Positions 1 to 7,885 of a DNA stretch of 64,000 bases are shown piece after piece. The stretch lies in the NCBI RefSeq assembly GCF_003730275.1, contig NZ_QTTA01000004.1, positions 20,045 through 84,044 of the forward strand, given 5' to 3'. How positions within the stretch are numbered: the stretch's first letter is position 1; every line of letters begins with the position of its first letter. The notes below the pieces were generated by a model. It made no database searches. It was not told where the DNA came from and saw only the letters and a list, made by a program, of their open reading frames with translations. A program made the position numbers and the translations under genes. This DNA is from Brevundimonas halotolerans (GTDB lineage: Bacteria > Pseudomonadota > Alphaproteobacteria > Caulobacterales > Caulobacteraceae).

Positions 1-161
1 GGCGCCATGTCGGGGTTCAGCTCGAACGGCTGAAAGCGGATCTCGGCCGTGATTCCCTCGGCCGCCAGCGCCCCCAGCGCCGTCTCCAGCCCGCCCAGCC
101 CCACCACACACCAGGGACAGACGACGTCCGAGACAAACTCGATCTGCAGGGGTTTGGGCAT
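1..161 (-). CDS. DsbA-family (FrnE-like) oxidoreductase, partial (N-terminal part)
   Basis: Only the first 53 residues lie in the window; the gene continues beyond base 1. The start MPKPLQIEFVSDVVCPWC carries a CPWC redox motif at residues 15-18, and the following helix and the stretch IRFQPFELNPDM are typical of the DsbA-like FrnE and 2-hydroxychromene-2-carboxylate isomerase branch. That branch consists of cytoplasmic thioredoxin-fold proteins of about 210-220 residues, and no signal peptide is seen here. AAGGAG lies a few bases upstream of the ATG and supports the start. The substrate cannot be told from this fragment. Confidence 0.8.
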   Translation of the reverse strand, partial: MPKPLQIEFVSDVVCPWCVVGLGGLETALGALAAEGITAEIRFQPFELNPDMA

Positions 162-187
162 GGCGCACTCCTTTGGCCTTACATGGC

Positions 188-331
188 CCTTCTCCCCTCG
201 GGGGAGAAGGTGTCGGGCGAAGCCTGACGGATGAGGGGGACCGGGGAGGCATACAGGAAGGGTGGCCGCGTCGGACCCGCCCCCTCATCCGGACCGCTCC
301 GCGGCCCACCTTCTCCCCCGAGGGGAGAAGG
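188..331. repeat. Inverted pair of REP-like palindromic elements
   Basis: CCTTCTCCCC (188-197), a TCG loop and GGGGAGAAGG (201-210) form a perfect 10-bp hairpin. The same hairpin recurs at 309-331 with loop CGA. Each is accompanied by a CGGATGAGGGG / CCCCTCATCCGG block (near 229-239 and 282-293), so the two elements of about 50 bases are arranged head to head as inverted copies. Intergenic elements of this look are common in Caulobacterales and other alphaproteobacteria. Their function is unknown; they could terminate transcription or protect mRNA ends. Confidence 0.8.
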
Positions 332-471
332 ACGCTCCAGCCCGCACAGCCGCCGGCCGTTTTCGCAATCCTTTCAAGGCCCGCGCCCGTTCCCGCACCC
401 TTCTGCCCGACCGGGTCGCGGGGTGGCGTAGAGTGTCCGGTTGGCCCAACCCTTCACGGCACGGAGACGCA

Positions 472-527
472 ATCCAGACCATTCAGACGGTTCAGACGGT
501 TCAGACGGTTCAGACGGTTCAGACGGT
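472..527. repeat. 9-bp tandem repeat TTCAGACGG x5 (copy A of dispersed family)
   Basis: After the leader ATCCAGACCA the unit TTCAGACGG occurs five times in perfect tandem (482-526), followed by TGTTTT. The same leader and unit occur at 711-739 and, on the other strand, at 46624-46650 with fewer units. This is a dispersed family with variable copy number and is not part of any gene. Confidence 0.9.
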
Positions 528-536
528 GTTTTCTCA

Positions 537-558
537 CCTCCCCATCTTGATGGGGAGG
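537..558. repeat. REP-like palindrome CCTCCCCATC-TT-GATGGGGAGG
   Basis: A perfect 10-bp inverted repeat with a 2-base spacer, directly downstream of the 9-bp tandem repeat. It is the same palindrome as the one at 671-697. Confidence 0.85.
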
Positions 559-670
559 GGGACCACGGAGTGGTGGTGGGGGCGGCGGTGCCGTGTCCGG
601 CAAAGCCCCTGATGCACGCCCGGCTGGCCGAGGCGCCGCCCCCTCCGTCTCGCAGGCTGCGCCCGCGAGC

Positions 671-697
671 CACCTCCCCATCACGGATGGGGAGGTG
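671..697. repeat. REP-like palindrome CACCTCCCCATC-ACG-GATGGGGAGGTG
   Basis: A perfect 12-bp inverted repeat with a 3-base spacer. It is a second copy of the palindrome at 537-558 and lies next to copy B of the 9-bp repeat family, so palindrome and 9-mer occur together twice here. Confidence 0.85.
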
Positions 698-710
698 ATG
701 AAGGCGCCGA

Positions 711-739
711 TTCCAGACCCTTCAGACCATTCAGACGGT
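711..739. repeat. 9-bp repeat family, copy B
   Basis: TTCCAGACCC, then TTCAGACCA and TTCAGACGG, followed by TGTTTT. It has the same leader and trailer as copy A but no expanded TTCAGACGG array. It ends only a few bases before the stop codon of the convergent aldolase gene. Confidence 0.8.
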
Positions 740-742
740 GTT

Positions 743-1420
743 TTACCCGCGTACCGACCGCGCCAGCCCCACGGCCCGGCCGATGTGGGCTTCCAGCCCC
801 TCCCAGTCGGCCTCGGCGACCAATTTGTCGGGGATCAGGCGCGAGCCCATGCCGGCGGCGATGATGCCGGCGTCGAACCAGGCCTTGAGCGAGGCTTCCT
901 CGGGCTCGACCCCGCCGGTGGGCATGATCTTCGTCCAGGGCATGGGGCCCATGACGGCCTTGACGAAGGCCGGGCCGCCGACCTGGGCGCCGGGGAACAG
1001 TTTGACGACGTCACAGCCCCATTCCTGGGCCTGGCTGATTTCGGTGACCGAGCCGCAGCCGGGCATATAGGCTACGCGCTTGCGGTTACAGAGCCTGGCC
1101 ACCGCCTCGACGCCGCAGGGGCTGACCACAAACCGGGCGCCGCGCGACAGGTAAAGGGCCCCCGTGCCCGGATCGACGATCGAGCCGATGCCGAGGATCA
1201 CCTCCGGGTCGGTGCGGGACAGCGTCTTCGTCAACTCGCCGAACAGGTCGGCGGCGTGGTCGCCCCGGTCGGTGAACTCGATCACCCGGGCCCCGGCGCG
1301 GGCGGCGGCGCGGATGATGCCGAGGCAGGCCTCGGGCTCCGGGTGGTAGAAGACCGGGCAGATGCCCTGCGCCTCCAGCGCGGCCACGACGGTCAGGCGG
1401 TCGGCGGGATAGGCGGGCAT
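743..1420 (-). CDS. KDPG/KHG-aldolase family protein
   Basis: A 225-residue class I aldolase of the 2-keto-3-deoxy-6-phosphogluconate / 4-hydroxy-2-oxoglutarate family, cleaving a 2-keto-3-deoxy sugar acid to pyruvate and an aldehyde. The Schiff-base lysine is K140 in VVKLFPGAQVGG. E48 and R52 in VIEFTDRG and the phosphate-binding MPTGGV and GMGS loops are present. Family members are usually about 210 residues; this one has a longer C-terminal tail. The chosen ATG follows a weak CGGAG; a longer in-frame start 63 bases upstream gives an unlikely Arg/Pro-rich leader. No Entner-Doudoroff dehydratase gene is nearby, so the true substrate (KDPG, KDPGal or another) is open. Confidence 0.85.
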   Translation of the reverse strand: MPAYPADRLTVVAALEAQGICPVFYHPEPEACLGIIRAAARAGARVIEFTDRGDHAADLFGELTKTLSRTDPEVILGIGSIVDPGTGALYLSRGARFVVSPCGVEAVARLCNRKRVAYMPGCGSVTEISQAQEWGCDVVKLFPGAQVGGPAFVKAVMGPMPWTKIMPTGGVEPEEASLKAWFDAGIIAAGMGSRLIPDKLVAEADWEGLEAHIGRAVGLARSVRG

Positions 1421-1479
1421 GAGGCAGGCTCCGGGTCGGCAGGGGTCGGGTTCAGGGGTGCGACCAACCGGGCCGCGCG

Positions 1480-2301
1480 TCAAGCCGGGGCGGCTTCACG
1501 GCTGGTTTCGTGGGCCAGTTCGACCAGCCGCGCGACCTCGGGGCTGTCGGCCTCGAACAGGGGGGCCAGCACGGTGAAGTGGTTGAGGCCGACCAGCTCC
1601 CGGACCGAGGTGTCGGCCCCGCCCGCGCCCCAGCGCTCGGCCATGGCGTGCGACTGGCGGCGGAACTCGGCGCTCTCCTCGGCCCCGACCCAGCAGTCCA
1701 GGGTGGTGCCGCCGGGGCTGGAGCCATCGGGCACCGGCCAGTGGATCGGCGACAGGGCGGTGGCCATCAGGGGGTCGAGCCTGAGGGCGTCGTTGAGGCT
1801 GGTCTCGAGGAGGGGCAGGAGGTCGAACACGCCCGAGATGGCCACGGCGGCGCCCGCCCGGCCCTCGGACAGCAGGGCCGCCGCCATGTGTCCGCCCGCC
1901 GAATGGCCGAACACCAGCGGGCGGTATCCCGTGCGGTCGCGGATCCGCTCGGTCGCCACCCGGACCTGCCGCAGGATCTGGCCGAGGCTGACGGCCGGCG
2001 CGAGGTCATAGGTGGGGATGGCCAGCGCGACACCGTGGCTCAGCAGCGCCGGGGCGATCCCGTGAAAGGCCTGACCGTCCAGCGCCTGCCAGTAGCCGCC
2101 GTGCAGGAAGACGGCGACCGGCGCCTCCGGCTGACCTTCCGGCGTGAACAGGTCCAGCACCTCGCGCGGGCCCGGGCCATAGGCGATCCGCTGGTGCGGA
2201 TGGTCGGCCCGCGCCGCCTCGGCCCGTTCGGCCCACCTCGCCATGACGGCCCCGTGCTCGGGCACCCGCAGGCGGTTGTTGTACTCGGCTTCGAGGTCCA
2301 G
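1480..2301 (-). CDS. Alpha/beta hydrolase, kynurenine-formamidase-like; probable CTG start
   Basis: A cytoplasmic alpha/beta hydrolase with oxyanion motif HGGYW, nucleophile elbow GHSAGG and a late histidine in GLNHFTVL. These are the features of the arylformamidase (N-formylkynurenine formamidase)-like and HGG-type esterases. The first ordinary start is a GTG at 2265, but the frame stays open upstream and encodes DLEAEYNNRLRVPEH, the usual N-terminus of this family. A CTG at 2299-2301 with GGAG seven bases upstream would supply it, giving 273 residues. No other kynurenine-pathway gene is adjacent, so formamidase activity is only a family inference. Confidence 0.8.
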   Translation of the reverse strand: MDLEAEYNNRLRVPEHGAVMARWAERAEAARADHPHQRIAYGPGPREVLDLFTPEGQPEAPVAVFLHGGYWQALDGQAFHGIAPALLSHGVALAIPTYDLAPAVSLGQILRQVRVATERIRDRTGYRPLVFGHSAGGHMAAALLSEGRAGAAVAISGVFDLLPLLETSLNDALRLDPLMATALSPIHWPVPDGSSPGGTTLDCWVGAEESAEFRRQSHAMAERWGAGGADTSVRELVGLNHFTVLAPLFEADSPEVARLVELAHETSREAAPA

Positions 2302-2360
2302 GCCCTTACTCCGTCCGTCCGCTTCGGCTACAGACCTCCGACCGACCGGAGGGACCGCCC

Positions 2361-2615
2361 ATGATGACCGCCATCTTCGTCTTCATCAAATGCGAGCTGG
2401 GGCACGCCAACGACGTCGCCGCCGACATCGTCGACAACGTCGAGCGCGTCTCCGAGGTCTATTCGACCTCGGGCCAGTACGACCTGCTGGCCAAGTTCCA
2501 GCTGCCCAAGGAGATGGACATCGGCACCTTCGTCACGAAGGAGGTCCAGACCCGGCCCAACATCCGCGACACCTTCACCGTCATCACCTTCTCGCCCTTC
2601 CTGCCGGGCGCCTGA
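2361..2615 (+). CDS. Stand-alone Lrp/AsnC ligand-binding (RAM) domain protein
   Basis: An 84-residue protein consisting only of the alpha/beta RAM domain that binds amino acids and drives oligomerisation in Lrp/AsnC regulators. IFVFIKCELGHA opens the first strand and helix, and TSGQYDLLAKFQL and RDTFTVITF are the later strands. There is no helix-turn-helix, so it does not bind DNA by itself; such proteins may act as metabolite sensors or modulate full-length Lrp proteins. GGAGG lies upstream of the ATGATG start. It is divergent from the hydrolase, with about 60 bases between them. Confidence 0.85.
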   Translation: MMTAIFVFIKCELGHANDVAADIVDNVERVSEVYSTSGQYDLLAKFQLPKEMDIGTFVTKEVQTRPNIRDTFTVITFSPFLPGA

Positions 2616-2621
2616 CGGTCC

Positions 2622-3989
2622 TTACTGCGCGGGGTAGGCGGGGGGGCGAGCCCCCTCGCCCCCGCCGAGGTAGCGGTCCCGCAGCAGGAACGGCCGGCTC
2701 TCCAGCGGCTGCTCGACGCCGTTGATGTAGATAGCCACGGGCTGGCTCAGCGGCTCCAGCGGATCGCCGGTCCAGATGACCACATCGGCGGCGGCGCCCG
2801 CGCGCAACTCCCCGAACTGGCCGTCCATGCCAAAGATGCGCGCCGGATTGACCGTGATCGCCGCGATCGCCGCCTCATAGGGCAGGCCGTGCGAGACGGC
2901 GTTGCCGGCGTTGTAGCGGGTCTCGCGCGCCCGGTGGATCGAACCTTCATTGCCCTTGATGGCAATCACCACCCCGGCGGCATTGAGGGCCGCGGCATTC
3001 TGCATCCGCGCGGCCCGGCGCTCGAAGTTTCCGGGCAGGTTGGCGAGGGGGTTGAGCAGCACGGGCACGCCGGCGGCGGCGATCTGGTCGGCGACCAGCC
3101 AGCCTTCCTCGGCCCCGTCCAGGATGACCTTCAGACCCTCTTCCTCGGCGAGGCGCAGGACCTGCAGGATGTCGGCGGCGCGCGACACGGTGATGATCAG
3201 CGGCATCCGCCCCTCGGCCACCGGGATCAGGGCCTCCAGATCGGCCCGCGACAGCGACAGGGGCCTCAGATCATCGCGCTGATAGGCGGCCTTGTTGCGG
3301 GCATAGAGGCGCACCTCGGCCAGGGTCTCGCGGAACAGGACCATGGCCCCGCCGCGCGATCCACCGGCCACACCGGCACCGGCCTCACCGAACGGGGCGA
3401 CCATGGCTACGCGCGGGCGGACGAGGATGTCAGCGCCCTCGGCCAGATGGATGACCGCCGCCTGACCCGCGAACAGGCCGGGCGAGTGATAACCGCCCTC
3501 ACCGGCGCCGGCGGTGTCTTCCTCATGATAGTGGCCGCCGGACGAGCCGGGGTGGTTCGGCACGACAACGGCGCGCGTCACCCCGCCCAGCCGTGCGACC
3601 GGCAGGGTGATGGACCAGGGGTCCAGCCCGTAGGACACGTCAAAGGCGGCGCTCAGCGTGTTGGAGGCATTCCGCAGGTCATTGGTGCCGCTGACGGAGG
3701 ACACCTCCGAGCCGCCGAGGCCCGAGTCGACCGCGACGAAGCCGGGGGCGACGACCTGGCCCGTAGCATCGATCACGCGGGCTCCGGCCGGAGCCGCGCC
3801 TGTGCCGACCGAGATGATCCGTCCGCCGCGCATGACGACGGTGCCGTTCTCGATCACCGAGGTGCCGGTCAGCACCCGGCCGCCAGTGACGGCGACGGTA
3901 TCCTGCGCCAGCGCCGGAGCAGCGGCCAGTCCCAGAGCGGCGACGGCCCCAAGGACAATGGTCCGGAGAGAGGAAAGATTGCGGGTCAT
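2622..3989 (-). CDS. Exported amidohydrolase-like protein lacking metal-binding histidines
   Basis: A 455-residue amidohydrolase-fold protein with a Sec signal peptide (hydrophobic stretch about 10-28, then APALAQ). Fold markers are present: the N-terminal beta sandwich, APGFVAVDSGLG after the first sandwich strands, ITVNPARIFGMD and ADVVIWTGDPLEP. At the position of the metal-binding HxH, however, it has D88-S89-G90, and the usual later histidines are replaced (ITVSRAADI, VILDGAEEGW). It starts one base after the stop of the upstream amidohydrolase, with AGGGAG as ribosome site, so the two are co-translated. It is probably a non-catalytic partner of the upstream enzyme; an unusual metal-free activity is possible. 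Confidence 0.8.
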   Translation of the reverse strand: MTRNLSSLRTIVLGAVAALGLAAAPALAQDTVAVTGGRVLTGTSVIENGTVVMRGGRIISVGTGAAPAGARVIDATGQVVAPGFVAVDSGLGGSEVSSVSGTNDLRNASNTLSAAFDVSYGLDPWSITLPVARLGGVTRAVVVPNHPGSSGGHYHEEDTAGAGEGGYHSPGLFAGQAAVIHLAEGADILVRPRVAMVAPFGEAGAGVAGGSRGGAMVLFRETLAEVRLYARNKAAYQRDDLRPLSLSRADLEALIPVAEGRMPLIITVSRAADILQVLRLAEEEGLKVILDGAEEGWLVADQIAAAGVPVLLNPLANLPGNFERRAARMQNAAALNAAGVVIAIKGNEGSIHRARETRYNAGNAVSHGLPYEAAIAAITVNPARIFGMDGQFGELRAGAAADVVIWTGDPLEPLSQPVAIYINGVEQPLESRPFLLRDRYLGGGEGARPPAYPAQ

Positions 3990-3990
3990 A

Positions 3991-5490
3991 TCAGCGGGCT
4001 CCCTGGCGGACACCGGCGGTCGACTGGCCATAGCCGGGCTGGCCGAGTTCAAAGTCGGATACCGGCTGATAGGTCGGGTCGAACCGGTCGAAGGCCAGGC
4101 CTCCGTCGACGAACACCTGATCGGCCCGCGCATAGATGGAGAAGGGATTGGCGCTCCAGATGACCACATCGGCGCGCTTGCCGGGGGTCAGCGAACCCGT
4201 CTGGTCATCGATGCCGATGGCGCGCGCCGCATTCAGGGTGATCCAGCCGATGGCATGCTCCTCGGTCAAGTCCAGACCCGCCCGGCGCCCGGCGGCGAGG
4301 GCCGCGGCGGCTTCCTGGTTCAGGCGCTGGATCAGCTCGGCATCATCCGAGTGGACCACGGCGCAGGAGCCCTCCGGCGCGTCGACCAGGGCGACATTCT
4401 CCTCGATGGCGTCGAGGCTCTCCATCTTGAAGCCCCACCAGCCGGTCCACATGGCCGCGCAGATGCCTTCGCGGGCCAGCAGGGGCGCGACCTTGTAGGC
4501 CTCGGTGGCGTGATGGAAGGTGGTGATCCGATAGCCGAACTCCCTCGACATATCGATCATCAGGGCCATTTCGTCGCCGCGATAGCAGTGGTTCTGGATC
4601 AGGATCGAGCCGTCCAGTACGCCCACCAGGGTCTCGTGCTGCAGGTTGCGGGTGGGCGGGGACCCTTCGCCCGTCTCGCGCCACTTGTCCCACTTCTGGC
4701 GATAGTCCTGGGCGGCGATGAAGGCGGCGCGATAGCCGGCCATATTGCCCATGCCGGTGGCCGGCGAACGGCCCCGTCCGCCATAGACGCGGCTGGGGTT
4801 CTCGCCGCACGCCATCTTGACCGTATAGGGGGCGTCCGGGAACTTCATGCCCTGCATGGTGACCGACGGCACATTGCGCAGCGTCACGCCCCGCCCGCCG
4901 AACAGATTGGCCGAGCCGGGCAGGATGTGGAGGGTGGTCACCCCGCCGGCGCGGGCGGTGTTGAAGCCCGGATCCTGCGGCCAGACCGAATGCTCGGCCC
5001 AGACCTCGGCAGTGTTGGGATTGGTCGCCTCATTGCCGTCGCTCATCCCCTGAACGCCGGGCGAGGGATAGACGCCGAGGTGGCTGTGCACATCGATGAT
5101 GCCGGGCGTCACATAGCGCCCCTCGGCATTGATCACCCGGTGTCCGGCCGGGAGAGCCGTCGAGGCGTCGCCGACCGCGGCGACCTTGCCGTCCGTCAGG
5201 ATGACCACGCCGTTCTCGATCTTGCGTCCGTCGCCGGTGAACACGGTCGCCCCGACAATGGCCAGGTTCTCGCGCGGCAGGCCGCGATAGGTCGAGGGAT
5301 AGGGATCCGGATTGGTCGCGGCGTCCATGCCGGTCGGCAGGGCCTTGGCCTCGCGCGCAGGGGCGGCGTCGCCATTCCCGTCGGAGGAGGCACCTTCCCC
5401 CGTGGTGGCACAGGCCGACAGGCCGAGCGTGGCGGCAAGGATGAGGGCGAGCGGCCCGGATGCGGACCCCCGCAGACGTGATGTGAACAT
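3991..5490 (-). CDS. Amidohydrolase family lipoprotein
   Basis: A 499-residue amidohydrolase with a lipoprotein signal (LGLSAC, Cys27), so probably anchored in the envelope and facing the periplasm. Metal-site residues are intact: H135-S-H137 in IIDVHSHLG, H301 in IQNHCYRG, H326/H327 in TTFHHATEAYK and D382 in HSDD. The C-terminal GSLTPGKRADVVIWSANPF is typical of imidazolonepropionase/prolidase-related amidohydrolases. It heads a two-gene operon with the degenerate paralogue. The ATG at 5490 is preferred over one 21 bases upstream because GGGGAG precedes it at good spacing. The substrate is unknown; related proteins hydrolyse cyclic amides or dipeptides. Confidence 0.85.
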   Translation of the reverse strand: MFTSRLRGSASGPLALILAATLGLSACATTGEGASSDGNGDAAPAREAKALPTGMDAATNPDPYPSTYRGLPRENLAIVGATVFTGDGRKIENGVVILTDGKVAAVGDASTALPAGHRVINAEGRYVTPGIIDVHSHLGVYPSPGVQGMSDGNEATNPNTAEVWAEHSVWPQDPGFNTARAGGVTTLHILPGSANLFGGRGVTLRNVPSVTMQGMKFPDAPYTVKMACGENPSRVYGGRGRSPATGMGNMAGYRAAFIAAQDYRQKWDKWRETGEGSPPTRNLQHETLVGVLDGSILIQNHCYRGDEMALMIDMSREFGYRITTFHHATEAYKVAPLLAREGICAAMWTGWWGFKMESLDAIEENVALVDAPEGSCAVVHSDDAELIQRLNQEAAAALAAGRRAGLDLTEEHAIGWITLNAARAIGIDDQTGSLTPGKRADVVIWSANPFSIYARADQVFVDGGLAFDRFDPTYQPVSDFELGQPGYGQSTAGVRQGAR

Positions 5491-5552
5491 GGTGGTCAGC
5501 TCCCCAGTCAACCGGATCGTCGCCTGCTCCGGCAGAGCATGCGAAACGTCGA

Positions 5553-5581
5553 TTACAAGAGGGTTCCGCGAGCCTCGTCAA
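5553..5581 (-). promoter_or_regulatory. Predicted sigma-70-type promoter of the amidohydrolase operon
   Basis: On the minus strand TTGACG (5581-5576) is followed after 17 bases by TTGTAA (5558-5553). The start codon lies about 60 bases downstream. The -10 is weak, so this is a prediction from spacing and position only. Confidence 0.45.
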
Positions 5582-5648
5582 AGCCGGATTTATTACAAAG
5601 CTGTAAGGAGGGCCCGGATAGCCTGCGGAACGGAATCCGGCTCAAGCG

Positions 5649-5679
5649 AAAAGGGCGCGGAACCCTTAGCCCCACGCCC
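5649..5679 (-). terminator. Rho-independent terminator of etfBA
   Basis: On the minus strand GGGCGTGG and CCGCGCCC form an 8-bp stem with one G-T pair around an 11-base loop, followed by TTTT. It lies about 25 bases after the etfA stop codon. Confidence 0.7.
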
Positions 5680-5704
5680 CTGACTTATCGCATTCGATAG
5701 AAGC

Positions 5705-6634
5705 CTATCCCAGCGCCGTCATCAGCTCGGGCACGGCGGTCTTGTAGTCGGCGACCAGACCATAGTCGGCGACCTGGAAGATCGGGGCGTCCGGATCCTT
5801 GTTGATCGCGACGATGATCTTGGAGTCCTTCATGCCGGCCAGGTGCTGGATGGCGCCCGAGATGCCGATGGCGATGTAGAGCTCCGGCGCGACCACCTTG
5901 CCGGTCTGGCCGACCTGATAGTCGTTCGGCGCATAGCCGGCGTCGACCGCGGCGCGCGAGGCCCCGACGGCGGCGCCCAGCTTGTCGGCCAGCGGATCCA
6001 TGACGGCGTGGAATTCCTCGGACGAGCCCATGGCCCGGCCGCCGGAGACGACGATCTTCGCCGCGCCCAGCTCGGGGCGGTCGGACTTGACCTTTTCCTC
6101 GGAGACGAAGGTGGTCTTGGGCGCATCACCGCCGGTGACCGTCTCGATCGAAGCCGAGCCGCCTTCCTCAGCAGCATCAAAGCCGGTGGGACGGACGGTG
6201 ATGACCTTCTTCGCATCGGACGACTGGATGGTTTCCAGCGCATTGCCCGCATAGATCGGCCGCACAAAGGTGTCGGCCGACACCACCTCGATGATGTCCG
6301 AGATCGGGGCGACGTCCAGCTTGGCGGCGATACGCGGGGCGAAATTCTTGCCGTCCGTGGTGGCCGGGGCGAGGATGGCGTCATAGCCCTCGGCCAGCGG
6401 CAGGACCGTGGCCTCGACGGTCTCGGCCAGCACCTTGCCCAGACCGGCGCTCTCGGCCAGCAGGACCTTGCGCACGCCCTTGATTTTCGCAGCAGCCTCG
6501 GCGGCGGCCTTGGCCCCTTCACCCACGACCAGAATGTCGATGTCGCCGCCGATCTTTGAGGCAGCGGTCACGGTCTTGTGGGTGGTGTCACGGACGGTCG
6601 CGCCGTCGTGGTCCGCAATGACGAGAACGGCCAT
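5705..6634 (-). CDS. etfA: Electron transfer flavoprotein alpha subunit
   Basis: A 309-residue EtfA, the FAD-binding subunit that passes electrons from acyl-CoA dehydrogenases to ETF:quinone oxidoreductase. The C-terminal FAD domain is complete, with [28 protein letters not shown] and [18 protein letters not shown]. Length is normal. Its ATG overlaps the etfB stop codon by one base, so the two subunits are translationally coupled, as expected for a heterodimer. A terminator follows. Confidence 0.97.
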   Translation of the reverse strand: MAVLVIADHDGATVRDTTHKTVTAASKIGGDIDILVVGEGAKAAAEAAAKIKGVRKVLLAESAGLGKVLAETVEATVLPLAEGYDAILAPATTDGKNFAPRIAAKLDVAPISDIIEVVSADTFVRPIYAGNALETIQSSDAKKVITVRPTGFDAAEEGGSASIETVTGGDAPKTTFVSEEKVKSDRPELGAAKIVVSGGRAMGSSEEFHAVMDPLADKLGAAVGASRAAVDAGYAPNDYQVGQTGKVVAPELYIAIGISGAIQHLAGMKDSKIIVAINKDPDAPIFQVADYGLVADYKTAVPELMTALG

Positions 6635-7398
6635 CAGATGACTCCCTTGGACTTGAGCTTGGCAACCAGTTCGGCAGCGTCGGCCACCTTTTCACCCGCT
6701 TCGCGCTTGGGCGGCTCGGTGACCTTGACCACCTTGAGGCGCGGCGCCGTATCGGCGCCGTAGTCGGCGACCGCCTTCGTCGCGATCTCCTTCTTCTTGG
6801 CCTTCATGATGTTGGGCAGGGAGGCATAGCGCGGCGTGTTGAGGCGCAGGTCGACGGTGATGACCGCCGGCAGGGTGACCTCGATGATCTGCAGGCCGCC
6901 GTCGATCTCGCGCGTGACCTGGGCCTTGCCGTCCTTGATCTCAACCTTGGAAGCAAAGGTCGCCTGCGGCCAGTCCAGCAAAGCGGCCAGCATCTGGCCG
7001 ACCGCATTATTGTCGCCGTCGATGGCCTGTTTGCCCATCAGAACCAGATCGGGCTTTTCCTCATCGACCACGGCCTTGAGCACCTTGGCCACGGCCAGCG
7101 GCTCCAGATCCGTGTCGGACTGCACCAGGATGCCGCGATCGGCGCCGATGGCCAGGGCGTTGCGGATGGTCTCCTGCGCCTGGGTTACGCCGACCGAAAC
7201 GGCGACGATTTCCTCAGCCGTATTGGCGGCGTGGTGGCCCTTGCCTTCCTTGAGCCGAACGGCCTCTTCGACGGCGATTTCGTCGAAGGGGTTCATGCTC
7301 ATCTTGACATTGGCGAGGTCGACCCCGCTCTGGTCGGCCTTGACCCTGGCCTTGACGTTATAGTCGATCACCCGTTTGACAGGGACGAGAACCTTCAT
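6634..7398 (-). CDS. etfB: Electron transfer flavoprotein beta subunit
   Basis: A 254-residue EtfB, the AMP-binding partner of Etf[21 protein letters not shown] is the standard N-terminus and fixes the start, with a GGATAGG ribosome site upstream; a longer reading frame of 22 extra residues is not family-like. [17 protein letters not shown] and the recognition-loop region [28 protein letters not shown], which contacts partner dehydrogenases, are present. First gene of the etfBA operon. Confidence 0.97.
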   Translation of the reverse strand: MKVLVPVKRVIDYNVKARVKADQSGVDLANVKMSMNPFDEIAVEEAVRLKEGKGHHAANTAEEIVAVSVGVTQAQETIRNALAIGADRGILVQSDTDLEPLAVAKVLKAVVDEEKPDLVLMGKQAIDGDNNAVGQMLAALLDWPQATFASKVEIKDGKAQVTREIDGGLQIIEVTLPAVITVDLRLNTPRYASLPNIMKAKKKEIATKAVADYGADTAPRLKVVKVTEPPKREAGEKVADAAELVAKLKSKGVI

Positions 7399-7533
7399 GA
7401 GCCTATCCGTTGAAGCGCTGGAATATGTGGCGTTGGACATGGAACGGCCAAACCGGCCTGTCAATGTAACGCCGGGTCAAGCTAACTGCGGCAAAGCCAC
7501 GCCGCGCCCCGGCAAAGGAGCCCCGGACCAACC

Positions 7534-7875
7534 ATGCATCGCTTTCTGAGCTTCCGGCGACTGGGCATACTTTTCCTTGGCCTGTTCGGCATGATCGTCA
7601 CCGGCCTGCTGGTCTATCAGCAGGTCTGGGTCAGCCCGGGCGAGCGATGCGAGGCGGCCGGCAACTGGTACGATGTGAGCACCCGGACCTGTGCCCAGCC
7701 GATCTTTATCCCCGACATCACCGGACGTCCCATCGGGGTCAGCCGGCTTGAGGCCTCCAAGGCCAAGAACAGCGAACTGATCGTGCTGGAACGCCAGGTC
7801 GCCGCCCAGAAGAAGGCTCGCCAGGACGCCGTCGACGCCGAGCGGGCACGGCTGCGGGCGCAGCAGGGCCGGTGA
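7534..7875 (+). CDS. Small single-pass membrane protein, unknown function
   Basis: A 113-residue protein not recognised as a named family. Residues about 11-28 form one transmembrane segment. A short extracytoplasmic stretch follows with two cysteines (GERCEAAGNWYDVSTRTCAQP) that could form a disulphide. The C-terminal 40 residues are charged and predicted to be helical or coiled coil (LERQVAAQKKARQDAVDAER). It is divergent from etfB. AAAGGAG lies somewhat far (about 13 bases) from the ATG. The regular length and composition suggest a real gene. Confidence 0.7.
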   Translation: MHRFLSFRRLGILFLGLFGMIVTGLLVYQQVWVSPGERCEAAGNWYDVSTRTCAQPIFIPDITGRPIGVSRLEASKAKNSELIVLERQVAAQKKARQDAVDAERARLRAQQGR

Positions 7876-7885
7876 TCCGGAACGG

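Larger units (their letters stand above)
162..742. other. Gene-free repeat island
   Basis: This 580-base stretch has no convincing coding sequence; the reading frames across it are low-complexity and do not look like proteins. It holds two inverted copies of a palindromic element, two CCTCCCCATC palindromes and two copies of a 9-bp repeat family, listed separately. It separates the DsbA-family gene from the convergent end of the aldolase gene. The left part may contain the promoter of the DsbA-family gene, but no clear -35/-10 pair was found. Confidence 0.75.

Noticed and set aside
482..526. Short regular repeats as a possible CRISPR array
   Set aside because: The units are directly adjacent 9-mers without spacers, and no cas genes are present.
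3658..5481. A 607-codon plus-strand frame over the amidohydrolase genes
   Set aside because: It is a shadow of two well-supported minus-strand genes with signal peptides and active-site motifs.
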